DNA of 64,000 nucleotides from Pseudomonas sp. GD03944 (lineage in GTDB: Bacteria; Pseudomonadota; Gammaproteobacteria; Pseudomonadales; Pseudomonadaceae): the NCBI RefSeq assembly GCF_029839275.1, contig NZ_JAOCAH010000010.1:62001-126000 (forward strand), given 5' to 3'. The position numbers and the translations under genes were made by a program. Positions within the stretch are counted from its first letter, which is position 1; each line of letters opens with the position of its first letter. This document shows positions 24,167 through 33,089 of this stretch, one piece after another. The notes beneath the pieces were generated by a model. The model made no database searches and was not told the origin of the DNA. It worked only from the letters and a program-made list of their open reading frames with translations.

Positions 24167-24466
24167 CTACTCGGCGGCCAGGATGGCGGTCGCCAGTTCC
24201 ATGTCGCTGGCTTTCAGGTCCGGGTGGTCAGCGCGCAGCTTGACCAGTGCGGCCTCCAGGTGCGGGCCGCGGATCTCGCCATTGCTGGCGATGAAGCTGC
24301 TCGCATCGTCCCGCGCCGGGACGATCATCTTGTTGTCCTTGAACGTCAGGTAGGTCGAGGCGGTGGTCGCCCCGGAAGAGAGAATGTCGCGCAACAGGCC
24401 GTCAGCGAATGCCGGCGCGGAGGCCAGGGTGCAAGCGGCAAGAAACAACGGGGCAAGTCGGCGCAT
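24167..24466 (-). CDS. DUF2388 periplasmic protein
   Basis: 99 residues with a signal peptide (LAPLFLAACTLASAPAFAD, cleavage near residue 22). The mature part shows the DUF2388 pattern: LLRDILSSGATTASTYLTF, KDNKMIVPARDDASSFIASN and RGPHLEAALVKLRADHPDLK. The family is common and often multicopy in Pseudomonas; no function is known. The gene stands alone, with its start facing a 207-bp gap and convergent with the binding-protein remnant. Confidence 0.88.
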   Translation of the reverse strand: MRRLAPLFLAACTLASAPAFADGLLRDILSSGATTASTYLTFKDNKMIVPARDDASSFIASNGEIRGPHLEAALVKLRADHPDLKASDMELATAILAAE

Positions 24467-24673
24467 GGTGGGTCACTCCTTCGGTTTGGGGGGTAATAGT
24501 AAGAGTGCCAGCATGGCGCAACGGTTCCGAGCAACCGATCAAATGTAGGGCAGGCCGCGGTGTAGAGGGGGCCGCGGGGTGGGGCCTTGCAGGGTGGGCA
24601 GGGGCGGTGGCCAGGTGTGGCCAGTAGTGGCTACCCGCACCGCGTTGCGCGTTGCGCGGTGCGGGGGCGAGGG

Positions 24674-25123
24674 TCAGGCCGCGGCTTCGACTTTCAGCAG
24701 CACGCCGTCCTGGCCGATGACCTTGACCGCACTGCCGGCGGGCAGGTCCGGGCCGGTGACCAGCCACAGCGAATCGCCGGCCTTGATCTTGCCACGGCCG
24801 CTGATGATCGCTTCATGCAGCGCGAACTGGCGGCCGAGCAACTCGCTGCCGCGGCGGTTCAGCCCCGGCTGGTCGGACGGCTTGGCCGCGGTGCGCTGGC
24901 GACGCCACCAGAACACGGCGGTGGCCACCGACAGCACGCCGAACAGGACGAACTGGAGGGGCCAGGGCATCTCCGGGAACACGTAGGTCAGCACGCCGAC
25001 CCCGGCGGCCGCCACGCCGATCCACAGCAGGTAGCCGCCGGCGCCGAAGACCTCGAGGATCAGCAGCAGGGTGCCGAAGGCGAGCCAGTCCCAGAACGAC
25101 AGGTGTTGCAAGTAATCCCACAT
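24674..25123 (-). CDS. NfeD-family membrane protein
   Basis: About 149 residues from ATG 25123, four bases beyond the upstream stop, with an AAGGGG ribosome site; a longer frame would overlap the upstream gene. It has three to four membrane helices (FWDWLAFGTLLLILEVFGAG, GYLLWIGVAAAGVGVLTYVF) followed by a soluble OB-fold (about 85-149: EAIISGRGKIKAGDSLWLVT). This is the short NfeD (YbbK-partner) form without the protease domain. It works with the SPFH protein encoded immediately upstream, a widespread membrane-microdomain pair. Confidence 0.9.
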   Translation of the reverse strand: MWDYLQHLSFWDWLAFGTLLLILEVFGAGGYLLWIGVAAAGVGVLTYVFPEMPWPLQFVLFGVLSVATAVFWWRRQRTAAKPSDQPGLNRRGSELLGRQFALHEAIISGRGKIKAGDSLWLVTGPDLPAGSAVKVIGQDGVLLKVEAAA

Positions 25124-25127
25124 CCCC

Positions 25128-26051
25128 TTAGCCCTTCTTCTCGCTGCCAAAGGTCGCCTTGACGATCTCGCCGATACCGCCCACCGCGCCGATCACCTGG
25201 CTGGCTTCCAGCGGCATCATGATGACCTTGCTGTTGTCGGCGCTGGCCACCTGGCCCAGGGCGTCGATGTATTTCTGCGCCACGAAGTAGTTGATCGCCT
25301 GGACGTTGCCGCTGGCGATGGCCTCGGACACCACGCGGGTCGCCTCGGCTTCGGCGGTGGCCGCCCGCTCGCGGGCCTCGGCTTCCAGGAAGGCCGCCTG
25401 GCGCTGACCCTCGGCTTCGAGAATCTGTGCCTGTTTCTTGCCCTCGGCGGTGAGGATGGCGGCGGCGCGCAGGCCTTCGGCTTCGAGAATCTGGGCGCGC
25501 TTGATCCGCTCGGCTTTCATCTGCCCGGACATGGCGGCCATCAGGTCCTCGGGCGGGCTGATGTCCTTGATCTCGATACGGGTGATCTTGATGCCCCAGG
25601 GCGCCGTGGCTTCGTCCACGGTCTTGAGCAGCCGCTCGTTGATTGCATCACGCTGGCTGAGCATGGCGTCCAGCTCCAGGGAGCCGAGCACGGTACGGAT
25701 GTTGGTCATCACCAGGTTGCGAATGGCGTGCTGGAGGTTGTTGACCTCGTAGGCGGCCTGGGCGGCGTTGATGACCTGGAAGAAGCACACCGCATCGATC
25801 TGCACGGTGGCGTTGTCCGAGGTGATCACTTCCTGCGGCTCGATATCCAGCACGCTTTCCATGACGCTGATCTTGTGACCCACGCGGTCCATCACCGGCA
25901 CGATGATGTTCAGGCCGGGCTTGAGCGTCGTGGTGTAGCGGCCGAAGCGTTCTACCGTCCACTCGGAACCTTGCGGCACCACCTTGAACCCCATGAATAC
26001 CACGGCCACGGCGAGGCCGACGAAAAGCAGAATGACACTGCCGAGTTCCAT
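25128..26051 (-). CDS. qmcA: SPFH/Band-7 protein, QmcA-like
   Basis: About 307 residues. It has one N-terminal membrane helix (VILLFVGLAVAVVFMGFKVV) and then the SPFH/Band-7 domain (VPQGSEWTVERFGRYTTTLK; GLNIIVPVMDRVGHKISVME). The C-terminal Ala/Glu-rich coiled coil is ILEAEGLRAAAILTAEGKKQ and its repeats. QmcA-type stomatins organise inner-membrane domains and touch FtsH-type proteolysis. ATG at 26051 is favoured by AAGGAG nine bases upstream over an ATG-ATG pair eight codons earlier. It is coupled to the NfeD gene. Confidence 0.93.
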   Translation of the reverse strand: MELGSVILLFVGLAVAVVFMGFKVVPQGSEWTVERFGRYTTTLKPGLNIIVPVMDRVGHKISVMESVLDIEPQEVITSDNATVQIDAVCFFQVINAAQAAYEVNNLQHAIRNLVMTNIRTVLGSLELDAMLSQRDAINERLLKTVDEATAPWGIKITRIEIKDISPPEDLMAAMSGQMKAERIKRAQILEAEGLRAAAILTAEGKKQAQILEAEGQRQAAFLEAEARERAATAEAEATRVVSEAIASGNVQAINYFVAQKYIDALGQVASADNSKVIMMPLEASQVIGAVGGIGEIVKATFGSEKKG

Positions 26052-26141
26052 TGAACGTATCTCCTTGTGCATCACATCAGGTGGTGGCCGATTGTATGCC
26101 TATAGCCGCTGCTTTGCCGGAGTGCCAGGCCAGCCTGTGAT

Positions 26142-27722
26142 TCAGTGCCCAGCTTGTTGCAGGGCGCGGAGCAAATGGGGGTCGAGCAGGTAGGTGTCGG
26201 GGGCGTAGCGCAGGGTGCCGTCGGCATCGGCTTCCACGGTCCAGTAGCCGATCAGCAGCGGTGCCCGGGGGCTCAGCCGGTATTCCTGGGTCTTGCCGGT
26301 GGCCAGGCGCTCCTGCACCGGTTGCAGTTCGTCTTCCGGCAGCAGCAGGGTGAGCAACTTGTCGACCGCCTCGACCCGCACGCAGCCGGAGCTGAAGACC
26401 CGGGGTGACTTGTCGAACAGCAGCTGGCTCGGCGTGTCGTGCAGGTAGACCGAAAACGGATTGCTGAAGCGCAGGGCCACCTGGCCCAGGGGGTTGTGGG
26501 CGCTGGCCGCCTGGCGCAGGACCACCTGCCCCGGGTTCTCCCAGTCGACGGTCTGCGGGTCGAGGGCATTGCCCTGGGTGTCGAGCACGCTGAGTTCGCT
26601 GCGCTCGAGGTAGGCGAGGTCGTTGCGGATTTCCGGCAGCTTGTCTTCGCGGAAGATGGTCGGCGGCACGGTCCAGGTCGGGTTCAGGGTCAGGCGATTG
26701 ATGTAGGACGCCAGCAGCGGGGTGGCCCGTTCCGCCCGGCCGACCTGGGTGCGGGTGCGCCAGTGCACCTGGCCGTCGCGCATCACCCGCAGTTCGGCGG
26801 CGGCGACGTTGACCGTCACCTCGGCTTCGCGCAGGTCGTCGACCAGCCAGCGCAGGCGTTCCAGGTTGATCCATAGTTGGTCGCGGCGCAGCTGGGCAGG
26901 CACGTTGAGCTCGACCAGGCTGGCCTGCCCGAGGATGCCGTCGGGGTTGATGCCGTGCTCGGCCTGGAAGGCTTTCAGGGCGTCGACGGTGAGCGGGTCG
27001 AAGGCGTTGCCCAGGTCGGTGGTCAGGGGTGTCAGGTAACCCTCGGCAGCCAGCCGCGCGCGCAGTGCCGGCAGGCGCGGGTCGTTGCCGCCAGGCCTGA
27101 GTAGCGGGCCGTCAGGAATTGCCGACCATTCACCGACGGGCTGCTGGCGCCGTTCTGCGTAGGCCGCGCGCAGCCGGGTGTAGAGCGGATTGTCCGGGCG
27201 CGCGGCGCCGAATGCCTGGGACGGTGCGGGCACGTGATGGAGGGCGATGGACAGGGTGGCCTGGCGGGTGTCGGTCTTCGGCCAGGCCGAGGCCCGCCAC
27301 AGCGGTTCCAGGCGCTGCTGGGACAACCGCCCCTGGCGCAGGTGCGACAGGGCCTGCAGGTAGGCGTGGCTGATCAGCAGTTCGTTACAGGGGGCCTGTC
27401 GGGCGCCGTCCTGCCAGTCCGGCAGGAGGTAGTCATTCGGCTGCAGACCGTCGTCTGCCAGCTGGGCGACTTCGGCCTTCAGCTGTTGCCATTGCAGCAC
27501 CGACTGCCAGGCGGGCTGACCGTCGCGCTGCTGGTAGAAGTCTTCCAGCAGGTGCCGGGCATCGTCGCCCAGGCGCTTCGGCCAGGTGGTACAGAGTTGC
27601 TCCGCCCCGTTCAGCCAGGGGCGCATGTCGTTGTTTGCCAGTAATCGCTCGCCGGTGGCATTGGCGACCAGTGGCAGGATGAGCAGCGCAGGGGTCAGGT
27701 AAGATGCGCATTTTTTGAACAA
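26142..27722 (-). CDS. large L,D-transpeptidase (YcbB/LdtD type)
   Basis: 526 residues. It has a signal peptide (ASYLTPALLILPLVANATG), an N-terminal scaffold region, a peptidoglycan-binding segment (FDPLTVDALKAFQAEHGINP) and a YkuD catalytic domain with HDTPSQLLF and the catalytic cysteine in SSGCVRVEAVDKLLTL. This is the LdtD/YcbB group that makes 3-3 crosslinks in peptidoglycan and can bypass penicillin-binding proteins. The start is TTG at 27722, with GGAG seven bases upstream; no in-frame ATG precedes the signal peptide. It is divergent from a second, smaller YkuD-type gene, an uncommon pairing. Confidence 0.92.
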   Translation of the reverse strand: MFKKCASYLTPALLILPLVANATGERLLANNDMRPWLNGAEQLCTTWPKRLGDDARHLLEDFYQQRDGQPAWQSVLQWQQLKAEVAQLADDGLQPNDYLLPDWQDGARQAPCNELLISHAYLQALSHLRQGRLSQQRLEPLWRASAWPKTDTRQATLSIALHHVPAPSQAFGAARPDNPLYTRLRAAYAERRQQPVGEWSAIPDGPLLRPGGNDPRLPALRARLAAEGYLTPLTTDLGNAFDPLTVDALKAFQAEHGINPDGILGQASLVELNVPAQLRRDQLWINLERLRWLVDDLREAEVTVNVAAAELRVMRDGQVHWRTRTQVGRAERATPLLASYINRLTLNPTWTVPPTIFREDKLPEIRNDLAYLERSELSVLDTQGNALDPQTVDWENPGQVVLRQAASAHNPLGQVALRFSNPFSVYLHDTPSQLLFDKSPRVFSSGCVRVEAVDKLLTLLLPEDELQPVQERLATGKTQEYRLSPRAPLLIGYWTVEADADGTLRYAPDTYLLDPHLLRALQQAGH

Positions 27723-27852
27723 TCTACTGCTCCAACCATTGGTTCATCGAAACGTCCCGGCAGACGGACGTTCAAGGTCCAGTATAGGCAGGTCACCTCT
27801 GAGGTCTTGTGACAGGGGGTTGCGGAGCAGGGTTCCAGAGGTATTTTCACCC

Positions 27853-28560
27853 ATGGTTGGACGTATTGGCTGGCTCTGCCTCGCAGGGCTCTGGTTTTGT
27901 GCTGCGCCCCTGTTCGCGGCCGTTCCGCAGAATGACACCCTCAAGCGCGAGCTGGCCCGGGTGGCCCCCGAACTGGCCCCGGAGGCGTTGCAGCATGCCC
28001 TCGCCGCCATGCAATGCGCGGTCAACCACGGCGCGGCGCCGGCCTCGCGGCTGGCGGTGATCGACTATTCGCTGCCGTCCACCGAACGCCGCCTGTGGAT
28101 CTTCGACCTGGAGCACAAGAGCCTGCTGCTGCGTGACTTCGTGGCCCATGGTCGGGCGTCGGGGGAGAACATGGCCGAGCGGTTTTCCAACCGCCTGGGC
28201 AGCAACCAGACCAGCCTGGGTCTGTTCCGCACGTCGGAAAGCTACCGGGGCAAACACGGTTACTCGCTGCGCATGGACGGCCTCGATCCAGGGGTCAACG
28301 ACCTGGCCCGGGAACGTGCCATCGTCATTCACGGGGCGGACTACGTCAGCCCACTGCTGGTGCAGAGCCAGGGGCGCATCGGCCGCAGCCTGGGCTGCCC
28401 GGCGGTGCGCCAGGAGGTGGCGCGGCTGGTGGTCGATCAGTTGAAGGGCGGGCAGTACCTGTTCGCCTGGCATTCCGACCCACGCTGGACGCGCAATTCG
28501 GCCTACCTGACTTGCGAGCCGCAGCAGATGGCGGCCCTGCATGGCCGCTCCAAAGGCTGA
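27853..28560 (+). CDS. secreted murein L,D-transpeptidase catalytic-domain protein
   Basis: 235 residues with a signal peptide (GRIGWLCLAGLWFCAAPLFA, cleavage near residue 23). The catalytic block has LWIFDLEHKSLLLRDFVAHG, IVIHGADYVSPL and the nucleophile cysteine in IGRSLGCPAVRQEVARL. It belongs to the YkuD_2-like 'murein L,D-transpeptidase catalytic domain' family, which lacks a separate substrate-binding module. It may modify peptide stems or attach proteins. ATG at 27853 begins the signal peptide; upstream in-frame codons lack a ribosome site. It ends one base before the stop of the convergent ATPase gene. Confidence 0.9.
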   Translation: MVGRIGWLCLAGLWFCAAPLFAAVPQNDTLKRELARVAPELAPEALQHALAAMQCAVNHGAAPASRLAVIDYSLPSTERRLWIFDLEHKSLLLRDFVAHGRASGENMAERFSNRLGSNQTSLGLFRTSESYRGKHGYSLRMDGLDPGVNDLARERAIVIHGADYVSPLLVQSQGRIGRSLGCPAVRQEVARLVVDQLKGGQYLFAWHSDPRWTRNSAYLTCEPQQMAALHGRSKG

Positions 28561-28561
28561 G

Positions 28562-30346
28562 CTACTTCTGCTCGCTCTGCGGGGTGACCCGCAGCACTTC
28601 CTCGATGGTCGTCAGCCCGGCGGCCACTTTCTGCGCGCCTGACAGGCGCAGGCTGCGCATGCCTTCCTTGAAGGCGTGGCGACGCAGCGCGATCAGGTCG
28701 GTGTCGGCGGTGATCAGCGGTTTGACGTTGTCGTTGAGCAGCATGATCTCGTACACCCCGGCGCGGCCGCGGTAGCCGGTGTCGCGGCACTCCAGGCAGC
28801 CCACGGCTTTGTGCGCGCCCGTCGGCAACGGTGCGTTCCAGGGTTTGGTGAGGCTCTGCCAGTCGTCTTCTTCCAGCGTGTGCGGCGCCTTGCAGTGCGG
28901 GCACAGGGTACGCACCAGGCGCTGCGCCATGACCCCGAGCAGGGTGGCCTTCAGCAGGTAGTACGGCACGCCCAGTTCCAGCAGACGGGTGATCGCGCTG
29001 GGGGCGTCGTTGGTGTGCAGCGTCGACAGCACCAGGTGACCGGTGAGGGCCGCCTGGATCGCCATTTCCGCCGTTTCCAGGTCGCGGATCTCGCCGACCA
29101 TGATGATGTCCGGGTCCTGACGCATCAGGGCGCGCACGCCGCTGGCGAAGTTCAGGTCGATGTTGTGCTGCACCTGCATCTGGTTGAAGGCCCCTTCGAT
29201 CATCTCGATGGGGTCTTCGATGGTGCACACGTTCACCTCGTCCGTGGCCAGCTGCTTGAGCGTGGTGTAGAGCGTGGTGGTCTTGCCCGAACCGGTGGGG
29301 CCGGTGACCAGGATGATGCCGTTGGGCTGGCTGGTCATGCTTTCCCAGCGCTTCATGTCGTCCGGGGAGAAACCCAGTTGGTCGAAGCTCTTGAGCAGCA
29401 CTTCCGGGTCGAAGATCCGCATCACCATCTTCTCGCCGAAGGCGGTGGGCAGGGTGGACAGGCGCAATTCGACTTCGCCGCCGGCCGGGGTCTTGGTCTT
29501 GACCCGGCCGTCCTGGGGTTTGCGTTTCTCCGCCACGTTCATCCGGCCCAGGGTCTTCAGGCGGCTGACCACTGCCATGGTGACCTGTGGCGGGAACTGG
29601 TAGACGGTGTGCAGCACGCCGTCGATGCGGAACCGCACGCTGCCCTGTTCGCGCCGCGGCTCGATGTGAATGTCACTGGCGCGCTGCTGGAAGGCGTACT
29701 GGAACAGCCAGTCCACGATGTTGACGATGTGCGCGTCGTTGGCGTCCGGCTCCTGGTCCTGGGCGCCCAGGTTCAGCAACTGCTCGAAGTTGCCGACGCC
29801 GCTGATCTTCATGTCGTTGGCACTGGCGCCGCTGACCGAGCGCGCCAGGCGGTAGAACTCCACGGTGAAGCGCTGGATGTCCGCCGGGTTGGCCACCACC
29901 CGTTTGATCGGGCGCTTGAGCACGTGGGTCAGGTTGGCTTCCCAGCTGTGCACCAGGGGCTGGCTGCTGGCGATGGTCACGACCTCGGGGCTGACGGCCA
30001 CCGCCAGGATCTTGTGGCGCTGGGCGAAGGCGTAGGACATCAGCGGGGTGATCGCCGCCACGTCGATCTTCAGTGGGTCGATGCGCAGGTACGGCTGGCC
30101 GGCGAGTTCGGCCAGCCACACGGTGAGGGTTTCCAGGTCGAGTTTCTTGTCCGGCCGGTGCAGGTCGCTGAGCTGCTGGGCGGCGAGGAATTCCAGGGGA
30201 TGCAGCTGGTTGTTGGTCGCGCTGCGGCGAATGGCCAGGCACTGTTCGGCGCTGTCCTGATCGATCCGGCCCTGGGCTACCAGCTCGCGAAGCAGGTCGC
30301 CGAGGTCGAGGGTTCGGTCATGGGCAGTGGCAGCAAAGGCGGACAT
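28562..30346 (-). CDS. orphan GspE/PilB-type secretion ATPase
   Basis: 594 residues. The GspE N-terminal domain (about 15-150) is followed by the motor domain with Walker A GPTGSGKTTTLYTTLKQL, Asp box, Walker B-like DPDIIMVGEIRDLETAEMAI, and His box (LVLSTLHTNDAPSAITRLLE). The zinc tetracysteine site is CPHC, then CLECRDTGYRGRAGVYEIM. These are all GspE/PilB features needed for assembly motors of type II secretion and type IV pili. No pilin, inner-membrane platform or prepilin-peptidase gene is nearby, so it either powers machinery encoded elsewhere or has another role. ATG 30346 has AGGAGC before it. Confidence 0.9.
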   Translation of the reverse strand: MSAFAATAHDRTLDLGDLLRELVAQGRIDQDSAEQCLAIRRSATNNQLHPLEFLAAQQLSDLHRPDKKLDLETLTVWLAELAGQPYLRIDPLKIDVAAITPLMSYAFAQRHKILAVAVSPEVVTIASSQPLVHSWEANLTHVLKRPIKRVVANPADIQRFTVEFYRLARSVSGASANDMKISGVGNFEQLLNLGAQDQEPDANDAHIVNIVDWLFQYAFQQRASDIHIEPRREQGSVRFRIDGVLHTVYQFPPQVTMAVVSRLKTLGRMNVAEKRKPQDGRVKTKTPAGGEVELRLSTLPTAFGEKMVMRIFDPEVLLKSFDQLGFSPDDMKRWESMTSQPNGIILVTGPTGSGKTTTLYTTLKQLATDEVNVCTIEDPIEMIEGAFNQMQVQHNIDLNFASGVRALMRQDPDIIMVGEIRDLETAEMAIQAALTGHLVLSTLHTNDAPSAITRLLELGVPYYLLKATLLGVMAQRLVRTLCPHCKAPHTLEEDDWQSLTKPWNAPLPTGAHKAVGCLECRDTGYRGRAGVYEIMLLNDNVKPLITADTDLIALRRHAFKEGMRSLRLSGAQKVAAGLTTIEEVLRVTPQSEQK

Positions 30347-30483
30347 TCGGGCTCCTAGGTCACTCGGCGTACGGCAAGGCAAGGGTAGACGCTCATGCCG
30401 TTCGATTCGAGGGTTAGCATGCCCGAAACTGCCGGGCGGGGCGATGCACCAAGCGTGACCGAGCGCCCAGCCCCGGTAATCGC

Positions 30484-30822
30484 TCAGCCCGAAGTGGGAT
30501 TGATGTGCCAGTCCACCTGCCAGATGCAGACCAGGCCACGCAGCTTGTCGGCGATCACCCCCGCCCGGTGCAGCGACAGCCCGGCGAAGCGCAGGGCCAG
30601 GTGCAGGTCATGGCCGTGGCGCTCCAGGTGCATGTGCTGCGGCACCAGGTCCAGCTGGGCGAACAGGCCGAGCAGGCGGCACAGCACCTCGGCCTCTGCC
30701 TCGCTGCGGATGCGGAACTCGATGGGCGGCGCCGGCGCGCTTTGCCACGGGTCGGGACGCAGGGGTTCGGCAGGCACGCCGACGGGGTCGAGGGGCGATG
30801 AACGAAGCGGCTGGATGGGCAT
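30484..30822 (-). CDS. small ACT-like protein divergent from an Lrp regulator
   Basis: 112 residues. The first 30 are Pro-rich and probably flexible. The remainder predicts beta-alpha-beta-beta-alpha-beta: IEFRIRSEAEAEVLCRLLGL, FAQLDLVPQHMHLERHGHDL, HLALRFAGLSLHRAGVIADK, then GLVCIWQVDW. This order and length resemble the ACT domain of IlvM/IlvH-type regulatory subunits, but key residues are too divergent to name a ligand. ATG 30822 follows AAGGAG. It is divergent from lrp across a 124-bp region with two inverted repeats, so it is probably an Lrp target. Confidence 0.6.
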   Translation of the reverse strand: MPIQPLRSSPLDPVGVPAEPLRPDPWQSAPAPPIEFRIRSEAEAEVLCRLLGLFAQLDLVPQHMHLERHGHDLHLALRFAGLSLHRAGVIADKLRGLVCIWQVDWHINPTSG

Positions 30823-30856
30823 GGCAGTCTCCTTGCTGTGGAGATCAGTTTTCCAG

Positions 30857-30869
30857 TTTGCCGGGCAAA
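30857..30869. promoter_or_regulatory. palindrome in the lrp control region
   Basis: TTTGCCGGGCAAA is a perfect 13-bp palindrome. A second inverted repeat (TCCTCAT 30917-30923, ATGAGGA 30934-30940) overlaps the ribosome site of the Lrp gene. Both are plausible Lrp/AsnC operator sites for autoregulation and for the divergent ACT-like gene. Confidence 0.5.
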
Positions 30870-30946
30870 ATTTCTGCCTGTTTTTCTGTCGTTATCAGTG
30901 ATCTGTGGATAGTCTTTCCTCATTGTTCGGAATATGAGGATTTTTT

Positions 30947-31414
30947 ATGTCCGTCGCCCTGGATGCTTATGACCAGCGCATTCTTGCGCTGCTGCAGGAG
31001 GACGCCGGGCTCGCCACGGCGGAGATCGCCGAGCGGGTGGGGCTGTCGCAGTCACCCTGCTGGCGCCGTATTCAGCGGCTGAAGGACGAGGGGGTGATCC
31101 GCCGCCAGGTGGCCCTGCTCGACCGCAAGAAGATCGGCCTCAACACCCAGGTGTTCGCCCAGGTCAAACTCAACGCCCACGGCCGTTCCAACCTCACCGA
31201 GTTCGCCGAGGCCATGCGCGAGTTTCCCGAAGTGCTGGAGTGTCATGTGCTGATGGGGGCGGTGGACTTCATGCTGCGCATCGTCACGCGCGACATCGAG
31301 GCCTACGAGCGCTTCTTCTTCGAGAAGCTGTCGCTGGTGCCGGGCATCCAGGAGGTGAACTCCATCGTCGCCCTGTCGGAGATCAAGTCGACCACCACGC
31401 TGCCGGTCGGCTGA
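30947..31414 (+). CDS. Lrp/AsnC-family regulator
   Basis: 155 residues. The N-terminal HTH (YDQRILALLQEDAGLATAEI, VGLSQSPCWRRIQRLKDEGV, residues 6-55) is followed by the RAM/AsnC effector domain (about 70-150), with VLECHVLMGAVDFMLRIVTR and the GIQEVNSIVALSEIK strand. Such proteins form octamers that sense amino acids. Pseudomonads carry several paralogues, so the ligand cannot be told. It is divergent from the ACT-like gene, and a bidirectional terminator (31436-31464) follows. Confidence 0.93.
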   Translation: MSVALDAYDQRILALLQEDAGLATAEIAERVGLSQSPCWRRIQRLKDEGVIRRQVALLDRKKIGLNTQVFAQVKLNAHGRSNLTEFAEAMREFPEVLECHVLMGAVDFMLRIVTRDIEAYERFFFEKLSLVPGIQEVNSIVALSEIKSTTTLPVG

Positions 31415-31435
31415 GTGGCGTCTGCTTCAGACGGT

Positions 31436-31464
31436 CCCGGGCACGCCGCGCTGGCGTGCCCGGG
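31436..31464. terminator. bidirectional hairpin
   Basis: A perfect 12-bp stem (31436-31447 with 31453-31464) and 5-nt loop sits between the convergent lrp and CYTH-CHAD genes. Confidence 0.7.
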
Positions 31465-31472
31465 CGGTCGGC

Positions 31473-32837
31473 TTACTTGACCAGCTCTCGCCAGGCCTTC
31501 TGGCTCTGAACGATCTGCGCCTGGCTGGCGCGCAGGTCACGTTGCTCATCGTCCAGGGGCTGCAGGGCCAGGTCGTGCAGCTTGCTCAGCTCGCCGTACA
31601 GGCGATCGGCTTCCGGCACCTCCAGCAGGTGGCGAGCCAGGCGCAGCCAGACCAGCAGGCGCTCGATGCGCGGCAGTTGCTCGGCCAGGTCTTCCGGCTG
31701 CTGCTGGTAGCGCTTGAGGCGCAGGTCGGAGCCTTCCTCGGCGATCAGCGTGGGCAGCCAGTTGCCCAGCGGTGCGGCGCCCTGACGGTTGCCGCGGTTG
31801 TTGCGCGCCGCGGTCCAGGCACGGGCCAGCAACCAGCGTGACGTCTGCAGCGAGAACTGACCCCAACGCGGTGCTTCCAGCTCGGCGGCGAACAGGGCCG
31901 GCGCGTTCTGGCGGGCGGCCTCGTCGTGCTGGCCAGCCTGGATGCGCGGGCGCCAATCGTTGAGCAGGGCGTCCAGCGCCTGGCGCAGCTCGCTGCTGCT
32001 GGCGCGCGGGGCGGCCTGGCCGAGGCTGCCGAGCAGGGCGCGCAAATCGCTCAACTGCTCCAGCCAGTCCACCAGCAAACGCCAGTGGCCATTGAAACGG
32101 TATTGCTCGGCGAGCCGCTGGCTGCTGCCGAGCAGGTGCCAGCCGATGGCGGCCACGCTGTCGTCCAGGCTCGCCTCGGCGGAAAGGTCCGGCAGGGGCA
32201 GGCTGACCGCGTAGCTGGCAGCGTCGAACAGCCGGTAGCCGCGTTCGGCCTTGCTGATGTCGCACGGCATCAGCGCCAGGTCGGCGGCCAGCTCGCTGGC
32301 CAGTTCCAGCAGGGCATCCGGCTCGCCCTGGCGCAGTTCGAGTTCCAGCTCGCAGATTTCTTCCTGTTGGCCATCGGCGATGACCTTGCCCAGGTCCAGC
32401 GCCGCTTCGATGACCACCTTGGCCTTGCCGCGGCCCCAGGCGATCTCGGCGCGCTCGCGGACGAAGTCGGTGGTGAAGATCGGCTTCAGCTGTTTTTTGT
32501 CCAGCTCGGCCAGGCTGGCGGGCCAGCAACTGTCATCGAGCTTCTTCGGGTCGAGCTTGGCCTTGGTCAGGTACCAGTCCCACTCGTTGCGCTCCGACAG
32601 GCCGGCGACGCTGTGGCCGCGGCTCTTGAGGGTCTGGATCACCTGGTCGCCGTCGCGGCGCAGGCGCAGGGCGACCTTGGCCTTGGCCAGGTCACGCTCG
32701 GGGGTGTCGAAATACTGGTTGAGCAGGTCCCGTTGTTCCCAGCCGCTCTTGTTGCGCTTCTTCAGCAACGGGTGCTCGCGCAGGGCAGCCAGGGTGTCGC
32801 GGCTGACCCGCAGTTTGATTTCGGTTTCTTTATTCAT
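31473..32837 (-). CDS. CYTH-CHAD inorganic triphosphatase
   Basis: 454 residues. The CYTH domain opens with the ExExK motif (ETEIKL, residues 4-9) and has basic and acidic strands for triphosphate and metal binding (KVALRLRRDGDQVIQTLKSR, ICELELELRQGEPDALLELA). The C-terminal CHAD domain, helical and rich in His and Arg, binds polyphosphate. E. coli ygiF encodes this layout and hydrolyses tripolyphosphate. ATG at 32837 begins the ExExK domain. It lies next to a DUF47-Pit phosphate module, a sensible place for a polyphosphate-handling enzyme. Confidence 0.92.
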   Translation of the reverse strand: MNKETEIKLRVSRDTLAALREHPLLKKRNKSGWEQRDLLNQYFDTPERDLAKAKVALRLRRDGDQVIQTLKSRGHSVAGLSERNEWDWYLTKAKLDPKKLDDSCWPASLAELDKKQLKPIFTTDFVRERAEIAWGRGKAKVVIEAALDLGKVIADGQQEEICELELELRQGEPDALLELASELAADLALMPCDISKAERGYRLFDAASYAVSLPLPDLSAEASLDDSVAAIGWHLLGSSQRLAEQYRFNGHWRLLVDWLEQLSDLRALLGSLGQAAPRASSSELRQALDALLNDWRPRIQAGQHDEAARQNAPALFAAELEAPRWGQFSLQTSRWLLARAWTAARNNRGNRQGAAPLGNWLPTLIAEEGSDLRLKRYQQQPEDLAEQLPRIERLLVWLRLARHLLEVPEADRLYGELSKLHDLALQPLDDEQRDLRASQAQIVQSQKAWRELVK

Positions 32838-33029
32838 TGCGATGACGGGGCTCGATGAACCGGTGAAAAGCAGGTGGCCCGTGCGGCGTTTGACGGATGA
32901 CGGGCGTATGGCCGTACAGGGTAGTGGAAAAGCGCGGCGGATGCAGTCGCGGTTGATCGGTCGGGTCGAATGGGCCGATACGGATTTCGGGTCTACCCTA
33001 TCGATTGTTACAAGTTGATTACATGCGCG

Positions 33030-33059
33030 CTGGCAGGTGACTGGCACGCTCCGTATACT
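33030..33059 (+). promoter_or_regulatory. promoter of the DUF47-pit operon with a Pho-box-like repeat
   Basis: TATACT at 33054-33059 is a good -10. Upstream, CTGGCAG (33030-33036) and CTGGCAC (33041-33047) form a direct repeat with an 11-bp period, each matching the Pho half-box CTGTCAT at five of seven bases. CTGGCA also serves as an acceptable -35 at 18 bp. PhoB control is possible but unproved. Confidence 0.4.
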
Positions 33060-33089
33060 GCCGCCCTCTTTTTACCCAGGGGTAACCCT

